Positions 18,383 to 26,549 of a stretch of 64,000 bases of DNA are shown piece after piece. Each line of letters begins with the position of its first letter. Position 1 is the first letter of the stretch. The notes under the pieces were generated by a model that made no database searches, was not told where the DNA came from, and saw nothing but the letters and a program-made list of their open reading frames with translations. Origin of the DNA: Gemmatimonadota bacterium (GTDB lineage Bacteria; Gemmatimonadota; Gemmatimonadetes; Palauibacterales; Palauibacteraceae); contig JAJEEM010000077.1 of NCBI GenBank assembly GCA_022820995.1, positions 1 through 64,000 of the forward strand. Reading direction: 5' to 3'. Made by a program: the position numbers and the translations under genes.

Positions 18383-19276
18383 CTGCCTTCAATTTCCGTC
18401 GTGCTGAGCACGTACAACGCGCCGGACGAACTGGAAGTCACGCTGTGCGGCTATCTGGCGCAGACGCACCGTGACTTCGAGGTGGTCGTCGCGGATGACG
18501 GCTCCGGCCCGGAGACACGCGACCGGATCGCGCAGGTGCAAGCGTCCACCGGCCTCACGATCTCCCACCTGTGGCAGCGGGACGACGGATTTCGGAAGTG
18601 TCGAATCCTGAACCGCGCGATCGCGCAGGCACGGGGTGACGTTCTCGTGCTCAGCGACGGCGACTGCATCCCGCGAGAGGATTTTGTAGAGACGCACGCT
18701 CGGCTCGCCCGGCGAGGGCACTTCGTCTCCGGCGGAAGAGTTCGCCTCGCGAGCGAGGTTGGACCCCGGCTCGCCGGGGACGACGTACTGAACGGTTTGC
18801 TGTTCGACGAGTCGTGGCTTCGTGCGCGAAGGGCGCTCGTCCGGAGGCGCGACCGGCGCAAGCTCACCCGTTCGCGGCGCCGCGCGACGTGGCTCGATCG
18901 GCTGACGACGACGCGCGCGACGTGGAACGGGCACAACGCCTCGGCCTGGAAGGCGGATCTCCTGCGCGTGAACGGCTTCGACGAACGCATGACGTACCCG
19001 GTCGAGGACCGCGAACTCGGGGAACGTCTCCGCAACGCGGGCGTTCGTCCGATACAGGCTCGGCACCGGGCGGTCTGCGCTCACGTCGAACACGACCGGC
19101 CCTGGCTGGATCCCGAAGCGCAGGCGAGGAACGAACGGCTGCGTGCCGAAACCCGCGGCGTGCCCCGGCCGCTCCGGATCTTCCCAGGTCTTTCGCGCGG
19201 TCGCGACTGGACGGAGCACGGGATCCACAAGGGTCCGCGACCCGCCGAATCCGCCCACCCCGGCACTCACATGTAG
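18383..19276 (+). CDS. Family 2 glycosyltransferase (GT-A fold)
   Basis: PSISVVLSTYNAPDELEVTLCGYLAQTHRDFEVVVADDGSG...LVLSDGDCIPREDFV; N-terminal homology reaches back to a CTG codon at 18383 (first listed start GTG is 18401). Confidence 0.8.
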   Translation: MPSISVVLSTYNAPDELEVTLCGYLAQTHRDFEVVVADDGSGPETRDRIAQVQASTGLTISHLWQRDDGFRKCRILNRAIAQARGDVLVLSDGDCIPREDFVETHARLARRGHFVSGGRVRLASEVGPRLAGDDVLNGLLFDESWLRARRALVRRRDRRKLTRSRRRATWLDRLTTTRATWNGHNASAWKADLLRVNGFDERMTYPVEDRELGERLRNAGVRPIQARHRAVCAHVEHDRPWLDPEAQARNERLRAETRGVPRPLRIFPGLSRGRDWTEHGIHKGPRPAESAHPGTHM

Positions 19277-20088
19277 CGGTCGATTCCGCGTTCTGCGCGC
19301 ACCGCGTCGGAGCGCATCCGTCGCTCGAAGCGCCGGCGGCTCGCGGGGTCCGGCGGGCGCAGTTCGTGCCAGAGGTGCAGGACGGGGACGGCGTAGCGGC
19401 CTTCCTTGCGGCGTACCCCGTTCCGGATGAGGCGTACGACGAGGTCGTTGTCCTCGAATCCCCAGCCCTGGAAGCCTTCGTCGAAGCCGTTCACCGCCAG
19501 AAGGTCCGAGCGCCAGAGGGCGAGATTGCATCCCTTGACGCCACGCCACCGCCGCGGCGACAGGCGGCGCAGAGGGCCCAGCGGTACGCGCAGCAGCGGC
19601 GTGAATCGGTCCACGCGCCCCTGGAACCATTCGCCGAGCCAGCGGGCGCCGCTCCAGCGTCCGATTCCGGGCCCCTCCTCGATCGCGATCCGCGAGAGTC
19701 CGGGGTCGAGCCTCACCCGGCTCCCGTGGACGAAGTGCCCAGGCTCGGCGAGCCGGGCGTGCCTCTCGACATAGTCCGGCCGCACGAGACAGTCGCCGTC
19801 GAGAAAGATGAGGTACGGCTGGTCGGTCGCGGCGGAGGCCCTGTTTCGGATCGCGGCCAGACGATACCCGCGGTCCTCCTGCCGGACGTGCCGGGCGCGG
19901 AGGCCCAGCTCTTCGGCCCGGCGCCCGACGAGTTCACCGGTGGTAGGGCCGGAACCGTCGTCCGCCACGACGATCTCGAACCGGCGGTACGTCTGTTCGG
20001 AAAGACTCCGCAGCACCGCATCGAGAGCGTCGGGCCGGTCGCAGGTCGAGACGATGACCGCGATGCCGGGGCCGTCGGGCGCCTTCAC
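19267..20088 (-). CDS. Family 2 glycosyltransferase with galactosyltransferase-like C-terminal region
   Basis: GIAVIVSTCDRPDALDAVLRSLSEQTYRRFEIVVADDGSG...LDGDCLVRPDYVERH...FDEGFQGWGFEDNDLVVRLIRNGV; GTG start overlaps the upstream stop (GTGA). Confidence 0.85.
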   Translation of the reverse strand: MKAPDGPGIAVIVSTCDRPDALDAVLRSLSEQTYRRFEIVVADDGSGPTTGELVGRRAEELGLRARHVRQEDRGYRLAAIRNRASAATDQPYLIFLDGDCLVRPDYVERHARLAEPGHFVHGSRVRLDPGLSRIAIEEGPGIGRWSGARWLGEWFQGRVDRFTPLLRVPLGPLRRLSPRRWRGVKGCNLALWRSDLLAVNGFDEGFQGWGFEDNDLVVRLIRNGVRRKEGRYAVPVLHLWHELRPPDPASRRRFERRMRSDAVRAERGIDRYM

Positions 20089-21047
20089 GACACCGGGTAT
20101 CCCGCGCGCTCCATGACGGAGCCGAACGCGGCTTCGATCCGGGCCGCGTCCGCCGGGTCCATCTCCTCCTTCCAACCCTCCGCCTGTCCCTGGCGAATGA
20201 ACCGCCCCTCGCCCCGGGCGCGTCCGGCGTAGGCCTCCGCGCCGTGGCGCCCCTCGAGTTCCTGCATGGCCTCGAACGACCCGCGCGCCACCGCCCGGGA
20301 GAGTCTCCCGGACGTTCCCGCGGGAACGTCTCCGGCGGGAACCTCCGCCGCGGGAACCACCCCGGTGAAATCCGCCACGCGCTGCAACGCCGCCTCGCGA
20401 TCGGCCACGAGGTCTTCGTAGCGCACGATGCAGATCCTCTCTCCGCCCTCCGCGCGCCGGAGCGCGGCCGCGACCTGGCGGTCCCATCTCCCCAGGTGCC
20501 GGTGCCAGCCGTCGAACGGAGCGCCGCCCGAGAGGTATCCGTCGACGAACCTCGAGAGCGTCATGTCACGGTCGTCGAACATCGTCGCGAACATGTGCCA
20601 GAAGGAGACCAGGACCGCCCGCGGATCGCGCACGAGATAGAGGGTCCCCGGATAGCGGCGCGGATAGCGGGGATACTCGTTCCGGAACACCCTCGGATTC
20701 GGGAGGTGGTCGTAGTCGGCGATCGCATGGTCGCGGCCATGCACGAACGGAACGTAGTCGCCGACGTTGTACAGGTTGACCTCCCCATCGCGATCGTCGG
20801 ACAGGAGTACGGCCAGCATGTATGCGAGCCAGGTGTTCCCCGACTTCGGGTGTCCCACGAGGAAGACATCGGTGGACCGCAGGGCCCGGCGAAACCCGGG
20901 CTCCCGGAGCCGATTCCGAAGCCCGTCGCGCAGCCGGTAATATCCGACCCGCCGCTTGCCGCGACCGAACCATCGCTTGAAGGCCGGGACCGGGCGGTGG
21001 CGAACCCGGGGCGGGTCGAGCCTGGGGGCCCGGTTCACCGGGACCAC
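20085..21047 (-). CDS. Sulfotransferase domain protein
   Basis: DVFLVGHPKSGNTWLAYMLAVLL (5'-PSB-like) and LYLVRDPRAVLVSFWHMF (3'-PB-like). Confidence 0.85.
   Translation of the reverse strand: MVPVNRAPRLDPPRVRHRPVPAFKRWFGRGKRRVGYYRLRDGLRNRLREPGFRRALRSTDVFLVGHPKSGNTWLAYMLAVLLSDDRDGEVNLYNVGDYVPFVHGRDHAIADYDHLPNPRVFRNEYPRYPRRYPGTLYLVRDPRAVLVSFWHMFATMFDDRDMTLSRFVDGYLSGGAPFDGWHRHLGRWDRQVAAALRRAEGGERICIVRYEDLVADREAALQRVADFTGVVPAAEVPAGDVPAGTSGRLSRAVARGSFEAMQELEGRHGAEAYAGRARGEGRFIRQGQAEGWKEEMDPADAARIEAAFGSVMERAGYPVS
20313..20357. repeat. 15-bp tandem repeat x3 inside the sulfotransferase CDS
   Basis: cgttcccgcGGGAAC / gtctccggcGGGAAC / ctccgccgcGGGAAC; encodes VPAAE-VPAGD-VPAGT. Confidence 0.7.
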
Positions 21048-22732
21048 GGAACCTCCCGTCCGATGAGTTCCGAGACTTCATCCGCATCGAAGGCGTACTC
21101 CCGTTCGAGGTGATCGCGCACCCAGTCCGGCATGGGGAAGGGGGCCGAAGCGTTCACCGGCTTCTCCAACGACGCTCTGTTCGCCACAGTCTCCCCGGCT
21201 TCGATAAACCCGAATAGATCCCGTATCAGATCTTCGGGCTGTTCCCGGATCTCCTCCAGGAAGCCGAAGAAGAACTGCCCGGGCGGGAAGTGTTCGAGCC
21301 AGACATTCAGGCAGCCCGCGTAGTCGCTGCGGCGACGGACGGGATCGCTGTCGAAGTAGGAGATGAGTTCGTCGCGGCTCACCGACTCCAGGGCCTTGCC
21401 GCGCCAGCGCGGAAAGCCGTTTCGTGCCTGTGACCAGGCCCGTTCGATCGGGTCGCGCATCATGAAGATGAGTCTGATGTCGGGCATCCACTCGGCGATC
21501 CGTCGGATGACGTCCGGTCCGAGAACCGCGTAGGCGGGCGTGAATTCTCCCCGGATCCGGCCGCCGCCCCGAGCCCGGACGAAGCGGGCAAGATACCGGA
21601 GCCGATCGATTCGATCGCGGGCGGATCCGCTTGCGGCCGGCGCGCCGAGCTTGCGGTCGAAGAAGTGGATTTCCTTGCGGTCCATCCGAACCTCCGGGTG
21701 GCTCGAGAGCTGCGCCGCCACCCAACTCGTGCCCGCGCGCGTTGCGCCGATCCCGAGAAAACGAGGCAGCCGGCGCGACAGCACGCGCTTGCGCACCGGC
21801 GACCCGCCCGGCCGCTCGCTGGCCGGACGCTCGCCGCCCGGGGATCCGTCTGGTCGCCCTCCGCCTGATCCGCGCGGCCTCGACGAACCGATCCGGGCAT
21901 CGAGAAACGTCGACGGCAGGCGGCGAACCGCGACGTCCGCCCCCCTGTCGCGCAGTCCCTGGAAGGTCGTCCATTCCCGTCGCTTGCGGGGCGAGGGGAA
22001 CTCCGTCGTCGACCAATGATCAAACTCCTCCTCGTCCACGAACTTGAGTTCATGGAAACACACGGGCGCGAAGTGTCGCGTGCGAAGCCAGCGAGGACGG
22101 ATGAGCTGCTCCCAGTGTTCGCGCTTGCGGAACCTGACTGGATAACCGCAGGGAGCGATCCGCACCTCCCGGTTCACCTCCCCGCGGCGGGCGAGGAACG
22201 ACCCGTCGGGCATCCGGTATACCGTCTGTCCGGCGAGAGACCAGGCCGCGGGCCACCCGCGTCCGAGTCCGGCGAGCAGGCCGGCGAGAGCGCCCCGCTG
22301 TTCGCGCGCGAGCACCATGTCCGCATCCCACTTGCAGGCGTAGCGCAGCGTGCAGCGCGACAGCGCCCAGTTCGTGAAATAGACCAGCGAGTGCAGCGAG
22401 TCGGCGGGCGTCCCGTCGTGCTCGGGCCCGAACCGCCCCACCGGGAAGGGATAGGAATGAAGGCGGATCTTCGCCCCCGCGTCGCCGGATCGCTGCAGGC
22501 GCCGCACGATCTCGGCCGTGTCGTCGCGGCTGCCGTTGTCGATGACGTGGATCTCGTCGAACACGGGGAGGATCGACCGCAGGCAGTGCTCGATCTTCGT
22601 CGCCTCGTCCTTCGCCCGCACGAAGGCGCTCGTCCCCGGCGCGCGATTCCGGCGCGGGAGGGAGAACGCGTACTCCTCGTTCCCTTCCCGGTTTCGAAAC
22701 TCCATCCGGCTGAGACCTGGCGACAGTGGCAT
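21035..22732 (-). CDS. Bifunctional family 2 glycosyltransferase - sulfotransferase fusion
   Basis: N-terminal FVRAKDEATKIEHCLRSILPVFDEIHVIDNGSRDDTAEIV; C-terminal FLGIGATRAGTSWVAAQLSSHPEVRMDRKEIHFFDRK...IRLIFMMRDPIERAWSQ; joined by a Gly/Pro/Arg-rich linker. Confidence 0.85.
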   Translation of the reverse strand: MPLSPGLSRMEFRNREGNEEYAFSLPRRNRAPGTSAFVRAKDEATKIEHCLRSILPVFDEIHVIDNGSRDDTAEIVRRLQRSGDAGAKIRLHSYPFPVGRFGPEHDGTPADSLHSLVYFTNWALSRCTLRYACKWDADMVLAREQRGALAGLLAGLGRGWPAAWSLAGQTVYRMPDGSFLARRGEVNREVRIAPCGYPVRFRKREHWEQLIRPRWLRTRHFAPVCFHELKFVDEEEFDHWSTTEFPSPRKRREWTTFQGLRDRGADVAVRRLPSTFLDARIGSSRPRGSGGGRPDGSPGGERPASERPGGSPVRKRVLSRRLPRFLGIGATRAGTSWVAAQLSSHPEVRMDRKEIHFFDRKLGAPAASGSARDRIDRLRYLARFVRARGGGRIRGEFTPAYAVLGPDVIRRIAEWMPDIRLIFMMRDPIERAWSQARNGFPRWRGKALESVSRDELISYFDSDPVRRRSDYAGCLNVWLEHFPPGQFFFGFLEEIREQPEDLIRDLFGFIEAGETVANRASLEKPVNASAPFPMPDWVRDHLEREYAFDADEVSELIGREVPWSR

Positions 22733-22815
22733 GAACTCGGGTTCGGGCGAGGGGTAGTCGTCACCATCCGACCCGCTCCGGGAATCCCTGTCAACCCGGG
22801 AAAAAGGACCACGTC

Positions 22816-23457
22816 ATGTGGAAAACGGTACAATCAGCGTCGAGCTTCGCCCCTTTGATCATCCTGGCCGCGCTGGCCGTGCCGGACACCGCCGCCGGGC
22901 AGGCGTGTGCGTGGTCCGCGAGCGGCGGCGTGTCGGTGCCCGCCACGAGGAGCATGCGGGTGGACGGTGTGGCCGCGGAACTCTCCAGAGGCTGGATCGG
23001 CCGTCTGGGGCGCGCATGCGGGTCGGGCACGGTGCGACGCGGGCTGGCCGCGGACGTGCAGCATGTCTATGGCTTCGGCGGGATGTACGTGATCAGCGTA
23101 ACGGGGAGTCTCGGCCGGGTGTACCGCGCCGACACGGACCCCCGGGCCCCATGGCTCGAGATCGTCGGCGCCGCGGGCGTGTTCCATGCCTTCGATCCCA
23201 GGGACTACGTGGAGATTCTGATCCCGGAACGGCCGGAAGAGCGGCCGGGCCGCGAAGTCGACCTCCCGGGCTTCGGGCCGACGGCGGGCGGCAGCGTCCG
23301 CGTGGGCTTTCCGATGGGTGCATCCGGGTCCGTGGTCCTTGACGCCGGCCTACGGGCCAGCCTGCTGCCCACCAGGGAGTTGAACGGTCTGCTGGAAGAC
23401 TCGCCACGCGTATTGGTGACGGTACCGGTTACGATCGGCTATCGCCTGTCGATGTGA
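22816..23457 (+). CDS. Hypothetical secreted/outer-membrane protein
   Basis: Signal peptide ending DTAAGQA, alternating beta-strand pattern, no recognised domain. Confidence 0.55.
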   Translation: MWKTVQSASSFAPLIILAALAVPDTAAGQACAWSASGGVSVPATRSMRVDGVAAELSRGWIGRLGRACGSGTVRRGLAADVQHVYGFGGMYVISVTGSLGRVYRADTDPRAPWLEIVGAAGVFHAFDPRDYVEILIPERPEERPGREVDLPGFGPTAGGSVRVGFPMGASGSVVLDAGLRASLLPTRELNGLLEDSPRVLVTVPVTIGYRLSM

Positions 23458-23560
23458 CCCGAGCCGGGCTCGCGCCGCGCTCCAGGGTACGTTGCTCCCC
23501 AGCGGAGGGCGGGAATATGCTCACTCTGGAAGTCGACCCGCGAACGGAGTGAATTGGATC

Positions 23561-24484
23561 ATGGCAAATGCCGGAACCTTGAGAAGCCGCGTCGTTCTCT
23601 TCCTCGTGGTGCCGATTGTGCTTCCGGTCCTGCGGGCACCCGCCGAAGCGCAGGCGAATCCGGACATCCTCGTGAGCGGCGACTGGCTCGTTGAACACCG
23701 CGATGACCCCGGCGTCGTCGTGCTCCATCTGGGGATGGCGAGCATGGGACGACCCCTGGAGGAGTACGTGCAGGGGGCCTACTACCTCGACTACCACGAC
23801 ATCGCCCTCGACCGGAACGATCTCATCACCGAACTCGCGCCGGTCGAGGATCTCGTGGAAGTGTTCCGGGCCGCGGGCGTCTCCAGCGACAGCCGGGTGA
23901 TCGTGGTGGGAGACCCGGGCCTCCACGCGGCCCGCGTCTTCATGACGCTGGACTACCTGGGCCACGGCGACCGCACGTCGGTACTCGATGGAGGGTTGGC
24001 GGCGTGGAAGGCGGCGGGAGGCGGCGTCGCCGCGGAGCCGGCGGCACCCGCGCGCGGCAACTTCGAGGCGGACGTCCGGGAAGACATGCTCGTGACCGCG
24101 GAGTGGATCCACGAGCGGCTCGACGACCCGAGCGTCACGCTGGTCGATGCGCGGCCCGAGGACGAGTACACGGGCGAGCGGCCCGGGCGCGACTTCCTCC
24201 GCGGCGGCCACATTCCCGGCGCCTACAACCTCTACTGGCAGGATCTCACCGGTGAGGACATCCCCTCGCTGATCGACCTCGCCGAGGTCGAGGCGCGCTT
24301 CGAGGAGGCGGGGGCGGCGAAGGACGGCGTCGTCGTCAGCTACTGCCTCATCGGCATGCGCGCGAGCTACACGTACATGATTTCCAGGTATCTCGGCTAC
24401 GACACGAAGTTCTACGACGCCTCGTGGAACGATTGGGGCCGGCGGGGGGATCTTCCGCTCGTCACCGGCAAGGCCCGCAGATAG
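23561..24484 (+). CDS. Tandem rhodanese (thiosulfate sulfurtransferase-like) secreted protein
   Basis: Two rhodanese units; FLRGGHIPGAYNLYWQDL...VVVSYCLIGMRASYTYMISRYLGYDTKFYDASWNDW. Confidence 0.9.
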   Translation: MANAGTLRSRVVLFLVVPIVLPVLRAPAEAQANPDILVSGDWLVEHRDDPGVVVLHLGMASMGRPLEEYVQGAYYLDYHDIALDRNDLITELAPVEDLVEVFRAAGVSSDSRVIVVGDPGLHAARVFMTLDYLGHGDRTSVLDGGLAAWKAAGGGVAAEPAAPARGNFEADVREDMLVTAEWIHERLDDPSVTLVDARPEDEYTGERPGRDFLRGGHIPGAYNLYWQDLTGEDIPSLIDLAEVEARFEEAGAAKDGVVVSYCLIGMRASYTYMISRYLGYDTKFYDASWNDWGRRGDLPLVTGKARR

Positions 24485-24556
24485 CTTGGGAAGCCGAGGT
24501 TCGCGTCCGGCGGGCCCCGTTTGGTTGAGTCGTTCGAGGATGTTGGAGGTTGCGAG

Positions 24557-26092
24557 ATGAAGACCCTCTCCGGAGTACTTGGCGCACTCGTCATCGCCGC
24601 GGTTGCGGTGCTCGTCCTCGTGGGCACGAACCGCGGTGAGGCCGCCGCGACGGAAGCCCCGCCGCCCGCCGCCGCATCTTCGTCGGTTGCCGTGTCTCTC
24701 GTCTCGCCGGCTCCGCACTCGATCGAAGCCGATCCGGAGTCGCCGGTCGAACTCGTGCTCGCGCAGCCGCTCGACCCCGGCGGGTTCGATCCCTCGGCGC
24801 TGTCCGTGTTCGGCCGCTGGAGCGGCGTGATGACCGGCTCCGTGCAACTCTCGGACGATGGTCGGCGAATCCGCTTCGAGCCCGGTGAGTCCTTCCACGC
24901 CGGCGAATCCGTCACGGCTTCGCTGCGCGCCGGGGAGAAGCTCGCGGACGGCGGCGCCATGGCGACGGGGTTCGCGTGGAACTTCTGGATCCGGCCGCAG
25001 GCGGGCTCGCTGGACATGATCGACCGCGGCGCGCGGACCGTCCTCGACGACGGAGAGAAGCACGTCCAGCCGTACGGGGCCTACGCCGGCGACTTCAACG
25101 GCGACGGCTACCCCGACATCGCGATTCCCAACGAGGTCTCCGCGGACGTCCGCGTGATGTTCAACGACGGCAAGGGGGACTACAGCGAGTTCCGCGTCCT
25201 CGACATCCCGGGCGGGAGCTGGCCGAGCCCCAACGAAGGGGCGGACTTCGACGGCGACGGGCTCACGGACTTCGTGGTGGGGAACGCGGGGAACGATCTC
25301 GTGTCCGTCTTCCTCGCCGACGGGGAGGGGTGGTTCGAACTGGGGAGCAACATCGAGTCCGGGCAGAACGTGCGCGGCGTGTGCATCGGCGACTTCGACC
25401 AGGACGGCTGGCCGGACGTGGCGGCGGTGAACATGTCCGTCGGTCCGGAGGAATCGCGCGGCAACGTGGCCATGCTGCTCAACAACGCGGATGGTACGGG
25501 CGATCTGCGCCGCGCCTCGGAGATCGCGTCGCCGGGCCAGGGCGAGAAGACGTGCGCGACGGCCGACGTGAACAACGACGGCCTGCCCGACCTGCTCGTC
25601 GGCGCCTACTTCACCGACGAAGTCCTCACCTACCTGGGGGACGGGCGCGGCAACCTGGAGCTGGGCACGCGCGTGCGCGCCGGCGGCAAGCCGTGGATGA
25701 TCGTGGCGGGCGACGTGAACGGCGACGGGAACGTCGACGTGATGTCCGCGAACCGTGAAGGGAACAACGTCGCGGTCCTCATCGGCGACGGCGCGGGCGG
25801 CTTCGCGGATCCCGTCGAGTACGAGACGGGCGACTCGCCGCTGGCGGTCGACGTGGGCGACATCGACGGCGACGGCGATCTCGACGTGGTCACGAGCGAT
25901 TTCGAGGGCAACAGCTTCACCGTGCACGAGAACGCGGGCGACGGAACGCTCGTGAACCCCCGATCGTACGCCGCGAGCACGAACGGCTCGTGCGTCGTCA
26001 TCCACGACCGGGATCTGGACGGGGATCTCGATCTCACCGGTGTGGACGAGACGGACGACAAGATCTTCATTCTGGAGAACCCCGGCCGGTGA
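24557..26092 (+). CDS. FG-GAP/VCBS repeat protein with N-terminal Ig-like (SbsA-type) domain
   Basis: Repeats GDFNGDGYPDIAIPNE, ADFDGDGLTDFVVGN, GDVNGDGNVDVMSAN, GDIDGDGDLDVVTSD. Confidence 0.85.
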   Translation: MKTLSGVLGALVIAAVAVLVLVGTNRGEAAATEAPPPAAASSSVAVSLVSPAPHSIEADPESPVELVLAQPLDPGGFDPSALSVFGRWSGVMTGSVQLSDDGRRIRFEPGESFHAGESVTASLRAGEKLADGGAMATGFAWNFWIRPQAGSLDMIDRGARTVLDDGEKHVQPYGAYAGDFNGDGYPDIAIPNEVSADVRVMFNDGKGDYSEFRVLDIPGGSWPSPNEGADFDGDGLTDFVVGNAGNDLVSVFLADGEGWFELGSNIESGQNVRGVCIGDFDQDGWPDVAAVNMSVGPEESRGNVAMLLNNADGTGDLRRASEIASPGQGEKTCATADVNNDGLPDLLVGAYFTDEVLTYLGDGRGNLELGTRVRAGGKPWMIVAGDVNGDGNVDVMSANREGNNVAVLIGDGAGGFADPVEYETGDSPLAVDVGDIDGDGDLDVVTSDFEGNSFTVHENAGDGTLVNPRSYAASTNGSCVVIHDRDLDGDLDLTGVDETDDKIFILENPGR

Positions 26093-26094
26093 CG

Positions 26095-26517
26095 ATGCGA
26101 TCGAAGACGATGAAGTCGAAGTCCGCGAAGTCGAAGAAGGAGTGGCGGGAGGCGCTTCCCGAGCAGGCCTACAAGGTGCTGTTCGAGGAGGCGACCGAAC
26201 GCGCGGGGACGAGCCCGCTGAACGATGAGAAGCGCCCCGGCACCTTCGCGTGCGCGGCCTGCGGGCAGGCGCTGTTCACGACCGACATGAAATACGACAG
26301 CGGCACGGGGTGGCCGAGCTTCTTCGAGACGCTGCCCGAGGCCTTCGAGACAAAACGCGACTTCAAGCTCATCCTCCCGCGGACGGAGTATCACTGTTCC
26401 GGCTGCGGGGGCCACCACGGCCACGTGTTCAACGACGGCCCCGACCCCACGGGCAAGCGCTTCTGCAATAACGGTGTCGCGCTCCGGTTCATCCCGGACG
26501 ACGACCCCGACAGCTGA
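26095..26517 (+). CDS. msrB: Peptide-methionine (R)-S-oxide reductase
   Basis: CAACGQALFTTDMKYDSGTGWPSFF...EYHCSGCGGHHGHVFNDGPDPTGKRFCNNGVALRF. Confidence 0.92.
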   Translation: MRSKTMKSKSAKSKKEWREALPEQAYKVLFEEATERAGTSPLNDEKRPGTFACAACGQALFTTDMKYDSGTGWPSFFETLPEAFETKRDFKLILPRTEYHCSGCGGHHGHVFNDGPDPTGKRFCNNGVALRFIPDDDPDS

Positions 26518-26549
26518 TCCGACATCCGGCGCCGGCGCTGACGGCGGGG

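Noticed and set aside
15535-18441. 968-aa minus-strand ORF opposite the M14 gene
   Set aside because: Antisense shadow; the M14 motifs on the plus strand are clear.
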